In this document: positions 23,716 to 35,700 of the stretch, piece after piece
Position numbering within the stretch: position 1 is the first letter of the stretch
How the letters are laid out: each line of letters opens with the position of its first letter
NCBI GenBank assembly: GCA_964036665.1
Contig: OZ038530.1
Coordinates: 20,296,001 to 20,360,000, forward strand
From: Gordius sp. MW1
Lineage: Eukaryota > Nematomorpha > Gordioida > Gordea > Gordiidae
DNA length: 64,000 bases
Direction: 5' to 3'
The notes under the pieces: model-generated
Seen by the model: the letters and a program-made list of their open reading frames with translations, nothing else
Databases searched by the model: none
What the model was told of the DNA's origin: nothing
Position numbers and translations under genes: made by a program

Positions 23716-26700
23716 GTAAAGGAGCCATCCATTAGTTAATTCCTATTGCCGTGATTATGATTGAGTGAATTTATGCTGTTGGTTTTGTCTCAAAATAAGC
23801 CAAAATTAGATTTCTCAATCTTTAAAATTCCTAAAATATTACGCAGAATTGTAAAAAAGAGTATGAAAGTTGTTATTAAGTTTGGATGGATAATTGAGTT
23901 TGGCTGAATGATAAATAGGCACAACGATTTGGCAACGTAAATCTCATTTTTTCCTCATGTACATCATAAGATTTAAAATAAATCCAATAAGCAATTAGAG
24001 TTTGATACACAAGCGCAAGCTGCTAACCGCGTGTCAAGAAATAAGCCCTTGATGTTTTTGTTGGCATCAAATTTTAAAATTACACATTTTTGGTATGAAG
24101 TCGGCACATTTGAATTACCTTAAATATTGGTTGCAAAGATTAGAATTTACAGACCCTAGGTTTTGTTATATTTTCGTTTATTTTAATTATTTTGGTCAAC
24201 CAAAGAAACATTCAATTGAAACACGACAGCTTCCTTCATCTTGTTTATTAACTTTAAAACATTTGTGCAAAAAGGCTTAGAAATTATTTCTATTTTAAAA
24301 ATGTATCATATATAAAACATCTTTTACAAAATATTTAGGCTTATTTGCAAAATTATTCGAGTACATAATTATATGTAAATACAGAAAAAACTGTTTCTCG
24401 ACCCTGTTTGTTTTTTTCATGTGATAAGCTCATACCCAATTTTTTTTATATTTTTCTAAAGTAGTGTTTTAGTCAACCTATGGTTCAACTAAGCGGTCGA
24501 CTCTGGTTTGTTTCTCAAATTTCGACTAAGCCTAGAGTTGACTAAGAAAAACAGATTAAAAAAACGAATGGTATTGTTGTGTCCTCCCCTATAGAAATTA
24601 TCATATACAAACATCTCCTCCTATAGAAATTATCATATACTAACCTCCTATACAAATACACACGCGTTGATAATCGATCACCCCCTCTCCGTACTTATAT
24701 TCACAAGAGTTGTAAACTTGCATATCTCATACCCCCCTCCCCCCCTTCTATCAATATACATTAATTGCAAGTTCGTATCTTATTTAGGTCGGATACACCT
24801 TTTGATCTTACCCGCATTAGCATAACATCTGTGTACTAATTTTGATACATAAGAAAAATACAATCTAATATTGAACAACGAATAATAAATTCTTGTATTA
24901 TACAAAAATGGTGTCAGAAGTGGGATCTGAACCCAATAATGGCAAAGCTTTCGTAAGCGTAGAATTTAAACAATTCTGTTTGAAATATAAAATAAATCAT
25001 TTGTTAACTCCCCCATATCATCCTAGCTCAAATGGGCAGGTAGAAAGGTATGTAGGAATCGTAAAGAAATGGTTAAATTTGGCTAAAGTGACGAAGGAAG
25101 GAACATGGTTATATAAACTATATCATAACATGTCTCCAAGATATCCTGATCGTCCTGCGGTTAGCTACGAATTTTTAAATCGTAAATTAAGATACCCACC
25201 AGATTTTTTAAATGTTGATGATCACCAACAATTGCCAATGGTAGGTAGACCAAAGTTTCAGCTTAACCAAAAGGTGTGGTATAGAAACTATTTGGGTAAA
25301 CCTAAATGGCTTTTGGGTGAGATTGTACAACAGGTCGGTTCTAAAATTTTTAAAATTAAAGATAATCAAAGTGATAATAATGAAATAAGACACACGGAGC
25401 AATTAAAATTGTGTGAGCCCTAATACGTATGTATGTTAAAGGCACACGAACAATTGAGATTGTATGGGTACTATTTTAATTATTATTTTAACTTTGTATT
25501 TGATACATCGAAACTCATACCTTTTCGCAAACTTGACAAAATTCAAATCACGTGACGATTGCGAGTGCGCTCCTCAACCAAGATTGCCAAGCCATTACTA
25601 AATTGTAAATCAGATCGTTCAATACCTCACATTATGACAACGAATACAATATGAATTTTGGCGATGAAAATGAAACAATAACAATATCTTGGCCTGTCAC
25701 CTCCAAACATATGAAAAAATTCTACCAATTAAAAAAAAGAAAAAAAGACCCCCCCCCCCTATTATTGTTGAAGTCAGCTCGAATCAAGAAACCTCGTTGC
25801 CAAGAACGACCTATCCTTGCATATGAATCACAGATCGATGTAATCCTTAGAACTAACGTCCCCAAACCCCACTTTGGCACATCCTTATCTCAAAACCTTC
25901 CAAAACTGAAATTTCCCACCTCACCTTTACAACTAGCACACCAGGCTGCTCTGATTGAATAAACAAATTTAAATCAACAATCGCAAGAAGATAATACACA
26001 AAAACATAAAAATATCCAATTCCCAAAATCAGAAAATCCTGAATAGGGTTTAGTTGTCTAACATTTTCGGCAGATCATATTTTTGCTATAATTATATATT
26101 TGAATATTGTAACCCCAAAGCCAAAACCTGGTTGATAAAAACCCTTTAATTTCATTATAGCAATTATTTGTCTACATATATCTCTACCCTGGCCCTATTC
26201 TTCAAAACCATATACATTATTAAAATATTTATAAACCAATCCCAATGATTTGAAGAAAACATGAAATCTATAAAATTCAGACACGAAGTCAGAAAAATAT
26301 ACAAAAAAAAAATCTCAACATAAACTATGCCTCAGCCTTATAGTAAAACATCTAGAAATCAAAACTTTAGCCCACAGATCTATTAGTATCTTATCTATGC
26401 GTTGCCTAGTGAAAACGTTCCTCTCAATCTAAACCAAGGGATGGTCACATATAATCTGTCAACCATCCCACATCCAGTATCAAACCATACCACTTTTCAA
26501 TGTCCAGTATTAAACAAAATCACTTTCCAGACTACAACAGATATTTTTCTTTGTAAAGGGGAAGGTGTTGTGTCCTCCCCTATAGAAATTATCATATACA
26601 AACATCTCCTCCTATAGAAATTATCATATACTAACCTCCTATACAAATACACACGCGTTGATAATCGATCACCCCCTCTCCGTACTTATATTCACAAGAG

Positions 26701-29700
26701 TTGTAAACTTGCGTATCTCATACCCCCCTCCCCCCCTTCTATCAATATACATTAATTGCAAGTTCGTATCTTATTTAGGTCGGATACCCCTTTTGATCTT
26801 ACCCGCATTAGCATAACATCTGTGTACTAATTTTGATACATAAGAAAAATACAATCTAATATTGAACAACGAATAATAAATTCTTGTATTATACAAAAAT
26901 GGTGTCAGAAGTGGGATCTGAACCCAATAATGGCAAAGCTTTCGTAAGCGTAGAATTTAAACAATTCTGTTTGAAATATAAAATAAATCATTTGTTAACT
27001 CCCCCATATCATCCTAGCTCAAATGGGCAGGTAGAAAGGTATGTAGGAATCGTAAAGAAATGGTTAAATTTGGCTAAAGTGACGAAGGAAGGAACATGGT
27101 TATATAAACTATATCATAACATGTCTCCAAGATATCCTGATCGTCCTGCGGTTAGCTACGAATTTTTAAATCGTAAATTAAGATACCCACCAGATTTTTT
27201 AAATGTTGATGATCACCAACAATTGCCAATGGTAGGTAGACCAAAGTTTCAGCTTAACCAAAAGGTGTGGTATAGAAACTATTTGGGTAAACCTAAATGG
27301 CTTTTGGGTGAGATTGTACAACAGGTCGGTTCTAAAATTTTTAAAATTAAAGATAATCAAAGTGATAATAATGAAATAAGACACACGGAGCAATTAAAAT
27401 TGTGTGAGCCCTAATACGTATGTATGTTAAAGGCACACGAACAATTGAGATTGTATGGGTACTATTTTAATTATTATTTTAACTTTGTATTTGATACATC
27501 GAAACTCATACCTTTTCGCAAACTTGACAAAATTCAAATCACGTGACGATTGCGAGTGCGCTCCTCAACCAAGATTGCCAAGCCATTACTAAATTGTAAA
27601 TCAGATCGTTCAATACCTCACATTATGACAACGAATACAATATGAATTTTGGCGATGAAAATGAAACAATAACAATATCTTGGCCTGTCACCTCCAAACA
27701 TATGAAAAAATTCTACCAATTAAAAAAAAGAAAAAAAGACCCCCCCCCCTATTATTGTTGAAGTCAGCTCGAATCAAGAAACCTCGTTGCCAAGAACGAC
27801 CTATCCTTGCATATGAATCACAGATCGATGTAATCCTTAGAACTAACGTCCCCAAACCCCACTTTGGCACATCCTTATCTCAAAACCTTCCAAAACTGAA
27901 ATTTCCCACCTCACCTTTACAACTAGCACACCAGGCTGCTCTGATTGAATAAACAAATTTAAATCAACAATCGCAAGAAGATAATACACAAAAACATAAA
28001 AATATCCAATTCCCAAAATCAGAAAATCCTGAATAGGGTTTAGTTGTCTAACATTTTCGGCAGATCATATTTTTGCTATAATTATATATTTGAATATTGT
28101 AACCCCAAAGCCAAAACCTGGTTGATAAAAACCCTTTAATTTCATTATAGCAATTATTTGTCTACATATATCTCTACCCTGGCCCTATTCTTCAAAACCA
28201 TATACATTATTAAAATATTTATAAACCAATCCCAATGATTTGAAGAAAACATGAAATCTATAAAATTCAGACACGAAGTCAGAAAAATATACAAAAAAAA
28301 AATCTCAACATAAACTATGCCTCAGCCTTATAGTAAAACATCTAGAAATCAAAACTTTAGCCCACAGATCTATTAGTATCTTATCTATGCGTTGCCTAGT
28401 GAAAACGTTCCTCTCAATCTAAACCAAGGGATGGTCACATATAATCTGTCAACCATCCCACATCCAGTATCAAACCATACCACTTTTCAATGTCCAGTAT
28501 TAAACAAAATCACTTTCCAGACTACAACAGATATTTTTCTTTGTAAAGGGGAAGGTGTTGTGTCCTCCCCTATAGAAATTATCATATACAAACATCTCCT
28601 CCTATAGAAATTATCATATACTAACCTCCTATACAAATACACACGCGTTGATAATCGATCACCCCCTCTCCGTACTTATATTCACAAGAGTTGTAAACTT
28701 GCGTATCTCATACCCCCCTCCCCCCCTTCTATCAATATACATTAATTGCAAGTTCGTATCTTATTTAGGTCGGATACCCCTTTTGATCTTACCCGCATTA
28801 GCATAACATCTGTGTACTAATTTTGATACATAAGAAAAATACAATCTAATATTGAACAACGAATAATAAATTCTTGTATTATACAAAAGGTATGCTTATG
28901 TTTAGTCGACTACAACCAAAGGTTGACAAACAAAACTCAGCCGTTTTTACAACACTATCATTTAGAAGCAATAATATAATTTGATATGCTGTTTTTATCT
29001 TTCTACGTTGTCTTATACTAGAGCTTAGTGTTGTAAAAACGGCTTGGTTCTGTTTGGTCGGCCTTTGGTTGTAGTCGAATTTCTTAGCCGACCTCCAGGC
29101 TTAGTCGGAATTTAAAAAACACACCAGAGTCGACCGTTAGTCTTAGTTAGAGAACTGCAAAGTCACTTTTTTTCAACCCGAACCCGACCCGACCCGAAAT
29201 CATTTTCAAATTTTCTACCTGGACCCGACCCGACCCGAAAGCATTTTAAAAACTTCAACCCGACCCGACCCGAAAAATTATTAAAACAAATTACTTTCGA
29301 GCGCGAAAATTGCTCTGTGTAAAATTAAATCGACAAATAAAAGCCATGATGATTTGTATTCTTTAAAGTTAAAGGGGATGGTGAAAAAAACTCATATTTA
29401 TTTATCTATATTTAGTTTCCTAATATCAAGTAAACTGCTCATATGTTATAGACTTGTGACAACTATTTAACATCCATTTATTGTTATTATGAAACCATTA
29501 TTACATAGCTGATTATAATCAATATAGTAAATATGATGCAATTTATAGTGCTGTTTAAATGTTTTAAGTTTGAAGTGCAATTTAAGATAAATTTATTTGA
29601 TATGAAACTTAAAAATAATTATAAGTTGTTATAAAAAAAAATATTATATAATTATAAATGGGTGTTATTTAAATGCATAGTGAAAAATTCCATAATGCTC

Positions 29701-32700
29701 AGTTGTTTGTGCTCAGTTTTTAATTCAATTTGCTCAGATTTTTAATTAAAAATGTTCAGTTTTTTTATGCTCAGATTTTAATTAAAAAGTGCTCAGTTTT
29801 TTTGTAAACAAATGTTCAGTAATTTTTTAAAAAATATTCAGTTTTTTTTCAAAAAATGTTAAGTTTTTTTTTCAAAAATATTCCGTTTTTTTTCAAAAAA
29901 ATATTTCGTTTCTTTTTCAAAATATGCCTAGTTGTTTGTTATTACTAACCCTAACCCTCTTTAATAATAGTTAAAAATTATTAATTTAAATTGCCTATTT
30001 ATAAAAATTATTTTTATCTGTGGAAACCTTAGAGAGCTTTTATAATCGTTAAGTTATTACTCTAAATTTGTATAATAAAAATCTGGAAATAACAAGTGTA
30101 GCTATATATAAGTGATATAATCCCACAAATATTTTGAGGTCTAAAGGCTCAGTTGATTGAATGTGTGACTAGCTTCAATACTCGTAGGTTCGAATCCCGC
30201 ACCTATCAGTTTTTAATTAAAAATTAAAACCACTTTGCATAAAAAAACTTGGCAAGTGTAATAAATCTCTGAGCAAATAAATAAAAAACTTAACATTTAA
30301 TTCAAAACTTGGCAAATTGCATAAAAAACTTGAAAAATGGCAAAAAAAACTTTGCACTATGAATAAAAAACTGAGCACAATAATTTGTTCTCATTATAAA
30401 TTTGCAAATGAAACATTTATAAAATTATAACTTACTTGTAAGGTGGCTTTTGAATATGTATTAAATTTAATTTAAATTAACGAAGAGGATTAGCTAAAAC
30501 TTCACGGTTAACACTAAAAAAATTTAAAATATAACTTTATTGAATAATTTACCTTTTAATAGTCAAATTAAAAACAGGAGTAATTTATGTAGTTTGAATT
30601 AGTGATGAGAATTAGCTAGCATTTCAGAGTTCGGAGTTTTAAAATTTAAAAAAAGGAAGAGAATCAAATAAATGAATGATCCAAATTAGTTGTAAATTTC
30701 GATAAAAACACTCTTTGCTTAGCAATTAACATTAATTAAAAAAATAGGTCTCGCGTGTTTTTTACAATGTATAAATCTTGGACCCGACTATTGACCCGAC
30801 CCGACCCGAAAGCATTTTCAAATTTTTTACCCGGACCCGACCCTACCCGAAATCATTTTCAAACTTTCCACCCGTGCAGTTCTTTAGTCTTAGTTAAACC
30901 AAAGATCGACAAAACCCAGTCGTTTTTACAACACTATTAGGCGACAGAACTCAACATTTCCTATGAAATAATAAACGTTTCAGATCATCTTATTCAGAAA
31001 ATTGCACATTTTTTATACTTTTTAAATACACACATTTCACTCGCTATTTCATCGATTTATAAAGATGAAGGGGAAGAAGATGATTGCCGAGATGAGGCTC
31101 GCCAAGATTTATGCATTTCAACGTGGAGTTCCGATGAAATTGGTGATTTAAAGTTTTACCTAGCAGACCGCATCTTGGTGTGCGAAACTAAGGTGTCCTT
31201 GCTGGTTGCAGACTTGTGCGAAGGCATTTACGGGGAATTGGAAAGGGGCAATTGGATTGATTTACAGGATTTCAAGATTAAGAAAGGAACCAAAAATCCT
31301 TTCACCATAGTTGCCGTAAAGCCATGTTACCCTGCCTCTAATCGGTTGGTTAGGTAAGGAGAGTGTATAAGCCTATATACCCGGGTGGGCTTCATAAATA
31401 ATTTTGCACAGTGCTACCCCACGAAAATTAAATAAAAATATACTAGGCTATTTGTTGTAAATCTTTTCAAGTTGGTATTTTTTTCAAATAAATTTCCTCA
31501 AAAACGCAATTACTTGTCGTTCTTAATATTTAAAATTAGGTTTGAGTTTACGATTATATTAGGATACCATGGTTTTCCATCTCTGCCCGCGATGTGGTAT
31601 CCATTTACTTTCAAAGCTTTGGATATCTTAATTAGAAATTAAAATTTAATAATCATTCCATTTATTTTTTCAGCTCTAATTAATATCGCCGAGACAATCT
31701 TACATAATTATTTATTTTATATTTTTATAAACTTGAGTGTATTATTATGTATCATTATTATTATAGATGTAATTGTACGTGGTTTTGTTCGTACAGTGAT
31801 GTGATTTATTTTCGTTACGCGAGATTAAACTTTCAGGTTTGAATCTAAAACCATTCTTTTTCCTTATCAAATTTTTTTTATATTAAATCAATTAATTTAA
31901 AGAGTTAGTAGAATATTGATCTATTTGTTATTATAAATAAAATTCGATTTTTGGTGCAGATATCAATTGAGCAAAAGCTCTAACACTGAAAAGTATAGAC
32001 GAGGAGTTTCGGGAAATGTGCTAACTTATATCGTTATGCTGAAAGTAAGCACTAAAATTCCCATTACTGTCTGTTGCGTCTTGAAGTTCGGCCCAGAACC
32101 TGTTGATGTGCGAAATATAGCAACCAGATCTCTGAGTTGTATAGGAAATTTAGCTTTGCCCGAGACCATTTATGGCAGCGAAAATTTAACCTACCTCATG
32201 CGTATTATTGATGCAAAGTTGTGTAGCAATTTTAATGAAGATAAAGCTGTTGATAATGTATGTATCGCTTATTCCTCCAGTCCCAAGGAGTTAAATCTAG
32301 GTAGAAATGTTGGATTTAGGAAAAAATTTATTTTATTTAAGTACAAATTGAAGGTAAAGGCACAACTAAGTTTGATTTACTAATAGAATTTTAGGAACTT
32401 AATTAACATTATGGACATTAAAGTATTTGAAGGGAATTTTACAATTTTAAAGGCGCATTTTAATTTTAATGTTATTTTGATTTTCGTATATAATTAGTAC
32501 GTTTAGACATAAACATCATCACTAATATTACGTTATTATTTTTGGAACTTTCGTCTTTATTTAATTAGTTAAATGGAACTTGTTTAAAAACACCTAAATG
32601 AGACTTGAACAATATGAAGTCTTTGAGATAATTTTTAACTTGACTTTATATAACATTAATTTAACTAAACTTTTTTATGGTTTTTTCGATAAAATCTTAG

Positions 32701-35700
32701 CTAGACTAACTAGAGGGAGAAAAGCTATGGTTATTGCAAAATATGCTCACGACGATGAAATTACTGCAATGCAAATAGATCCCTCCACCGCGACTCATTT
32801 GTTATTTAAAGATCGCCGTAAACGGTTATACCACATAGACATACCACAATCTTCTAACGTTTTACATAACTTGAAGAGCACCCTACTCGCCAAGAAAGTT
32901 TCCTTTTTTGACTTCGCACCAATAACGCATACTCAAATCTTAGTTGTTGAATGTAAAGGGGAACGTCCAGAAGAAAGTTTTAAATTTTATAATGAAGTTG
33001 GATCAAAAGTAGCCCTGGTATTTAACTTGGAACCGAAGGGATCAAGATCTATACTTGAAGAGACCGTAGCTTCTCTATTTCCCAAATCCGAAATGAACAT
33101 CAAGGTTATTATAACACGTTTTTAAAAGGGGGAATTATTAGAATTTGTTAGATTTAATCTTAAAATAGTTTTAATATAGTTTGTTTTGTATATTAGAACC
33201 ACTTTCCTCTAAGTATTGAAAGGTTATTTATGTTAAGCTATGAAGGAGAAATTTACGTTATATTTATTGAATGATATTGTGATTTTTCGCAAATATTAAT
33301 TTTAAAACACATGTACGATTATAACTTGAAATTGTTTCCATGATGCCGAGAGCCAAGTTTAGATAGCATTGTAAATTTGTGAATTAAATCGTGATTATTT
33401 CATCGTATAGGGCAAAGTTGTTGATTTGTGCATCGATGGCGACCAATGTTTATTGATAACTCGAAGCAAAGGGAAAAAGTTTCAATCGGATTTGGACGAA
33501 TTTTTGGCTTATCCCTTGCATATACCAAAGTCGCGTTCGGAGCCTCAACAACACAACAATCGTCGAGCTAACATGTAAAAATATAAAATATTTTTTTTTA
33601 TATAGTCAAACTTTATTAAGGTATTAGTAGTTTTGTGAAATCGCCAATTATTTCGAGACGTTTTTTTAATTTTTTAAAATGAAAGCTTGTTTATTCATAT
33701 ATATCAGATAAGAATATTGTTTGTTTTAAATACTAAAATTATAATATATAAGAATATTTTTACAGTAATACGTTCTCATCTTCCTGTCTTGAGAGCGGCC
33801 AAGAATTGAAAAAAGATTTTAATAAAAGTAGTTAAATAATAAGTTAAAATTGGAAAATCCGAATAATCATAAATTAGAAACCAAAATTTTTCATAAACAA
33901 TTAGCTATATGATAAAATATCGAGAAACTTATATGTTGTTCTTTAAAATTTGTTTTTTTGCGTTATGCCACCGTTACCTTAGTTAAATTACAATGAAAAT
34001 AGTTGATTTAATACTATTTTAACATATGGATCAATGCCATCCCCAGTTTTAAACGTGTTTAATTTTTCCTCGTTAAATTTTATTTTCAAAGGTATTAAAT
34101 TTATAGTTTATTTCAAAACGCAAGCTCAAAAAATACGAGGCCCTCTTGGAGTCTAGTATTTTTATCCCAATAGTTTCCTCCTATTCAGGATCCTATGGGA
34201 AAATGGCGTTGGCTTTAAAATAAATAGGCAGGCGATCCACTCCCTCTAAATATTCTCCCGCATTTTAATTGCTATGCAATTTAGGGGCTCACTTTTTTTA
34301 TTGAAACAATCGATAGCAATCTTAATTGCAAAATTTAATTTCATATCCTTTTCAGATTCCTGGCCTCTTCTAAAAGAGGAAAATGAAGACATATTACTCA
34401 TAAAATGTTTTTTATATTATTATTATTATAAATTTTACTATTAAATATTATGTTTAGACATAAATATCAATAAATTAACTTTATCTCTCAAAAAAATATT
34501 TTAACTCTACTTTTAATTTATCTCCATTTAAGCAGTTCCTCGCCACTCATCGAAGGCATTTGTGAAGGAGATTTGCCCTTTCCCTTATCTCTTGCTCCAT
34601 TACTTTATCCCTCCATTCAAGCAAACTTGCAGACCGGAGATTTTGTTAAGGCAAAATCTATATTAGCGAAAGCGTTTGAAGTCCCAGCTATGAATTTGCT
34701 CGATCGCTCATTGACGGACCAAAATTGGATTCAAAACTTATTTAAGAATTCGCTTAAAAATGGCTATGAGGGAATGACGAGCCTTTTAGCCTTAGCATCT
34801 ACACCTGGCAGCCCGGAATATCATAAAAAAGTTTTTGCAAATACTTTAGAAATAATTTTAAAAATGGATTTTATTTATTGATTTAACTTCTTACTAAAGC
34901 TGCTTTGCTAACACTAAAACTTAAGGTTAACAAAGAGCAATTTAGAACTAGGAGTTATGAGGACCCAACATTTATAATCATTAAATTTCATTTTAAAAGA
35001 TTAGATTTTGAATCTTTTTTATTGCGTTAGAAACTAATTTGAATTTTAAACATATTTGGAATAAAAAATTGAAAAAAACGTAAAGCCATATAAATAACTT
35101 AAAATTATGTATGTTTTTTTTAAAAAAAGCAAAGATATAATATTTTCAAAATTGTATTAATAACAAATTATTTTGTATGTTTATAAGTTTATAAATATTA
35201 ATTTTTAGAATATTTTTAGGTATCTCTAAATTACAAACTTCTTGTTTGATAATAGTATATAACTGCACAATAAATGACAACTTAATAAATGTCAAATGAT
35301 ATTTTATAGACTCGGGTTATTTATTGTAGTATTGTATTTTAAAATATATTTGTTTAAATTTGTGCCGTTTTAAAAAATACGAATATGATTTAATGCCTCT
35401 TAACCAAAATTACATGGGCATACCTAAATTTTATTCGCAAATTCAATAATTTTCGGATACAGAGCGCCTCTGCCAAAGAAGAATTGCAATTCAAGATGGT
35501 CAATAGTCTCATACTTAACGATATCGCCGCTTTCAATGAATCGTGCCTTAAACGGCAGGGCTCCGTTGATAATGTAGACGGGATAAAGGAAGATTTACTT
35601 AATCTTTTCGTTAAAAACTATCGTTCATTTGGGTTGTGGGAAGAAGCCATTCAATTAGCAGCTCATTCTCCACAAAACTCGACACCGGGTACAGATTTAC

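Larger units (their letters stand above)
24575..28888 (+). mobile_element. tandem LTR retrotransposon composite (LTR-int-LTR-int-LTR)
   Basis: Three 333-bp LTRs lie at 24575-24907, 26566-26898 and 28556-28888, separated by two internal regions of about 1.66 kb that are almost identical. A single 5-bp target duplication, GGTAT, brackets the whole (24570-24574 and 28889-28893), so there was one insertion and then a duplication through the LTRs. Primer-binding sites follow LTR1 and LTR2; purine tracts precede LTR2 and LTR3. The only recognised coding part is the C-terminal portion of an integrase of Ty3/Gypsy type. The element is broken and non-autonomous, but its near-identical repeats say it is young. 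Confidence 0.85.
24462..28957. mobile_element. hAT-like MITE split by an LTR element
   Basis: The left part (24462-24574) starts TAGTGTTTTAGTCAACC and carries GGTCGACTCTGG. The right part (28889-28957) carries GTCGACTACAACCAAAGGTT and ends GCCGTTTTTACAACACTA. Together they match the family at 23087-23288, with the LTR composite 24575-28888 between them. Confidence 0.75.
29036..30936. mobile_element. hAT-like MITE split by a CCCGACC element
   Basis: The left part starts TAGTGTTGTAAAAACGGCTT at 29036 and the right part (30895-30936) ends CGTTTTTACAACACTA. The interruption 29148-30886 is flanked by the exact duplication GTCTTAGT, so the order of insertion is clear. Confidence 0.75.

Noticed and set aside
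24893-24935. Upstream part of the 176-codon frame as true protein start
   Set aside because: The first ATG lies inside LTR1 and the next residues are encoded by the tRNA primer-binding site, so this part is regulatory sequence read in frame by chance.
29946-29960. CTAACCCTAACCC as a telomere
   Set aside because: Only about two units, inside a transposon and between unique sequences; no array.
30126-30210. tRNA gene with A and B boxes
   Set aside because: GGCTCAGTTGATTG and GGTTCGAATCCCGC are suggestive, but the acceptor, D and T stems do not pair. A SINE-like head or chance is more likely.
31980-32383. Independent gene starting with an ATG or unusual frame at 31967
   Set aside because: The segment aligns by order with the middle of IFT172 (DNVCIAYSSS with human DNKKLAYLID) and joins its neighbours in phase, so it is an exon.
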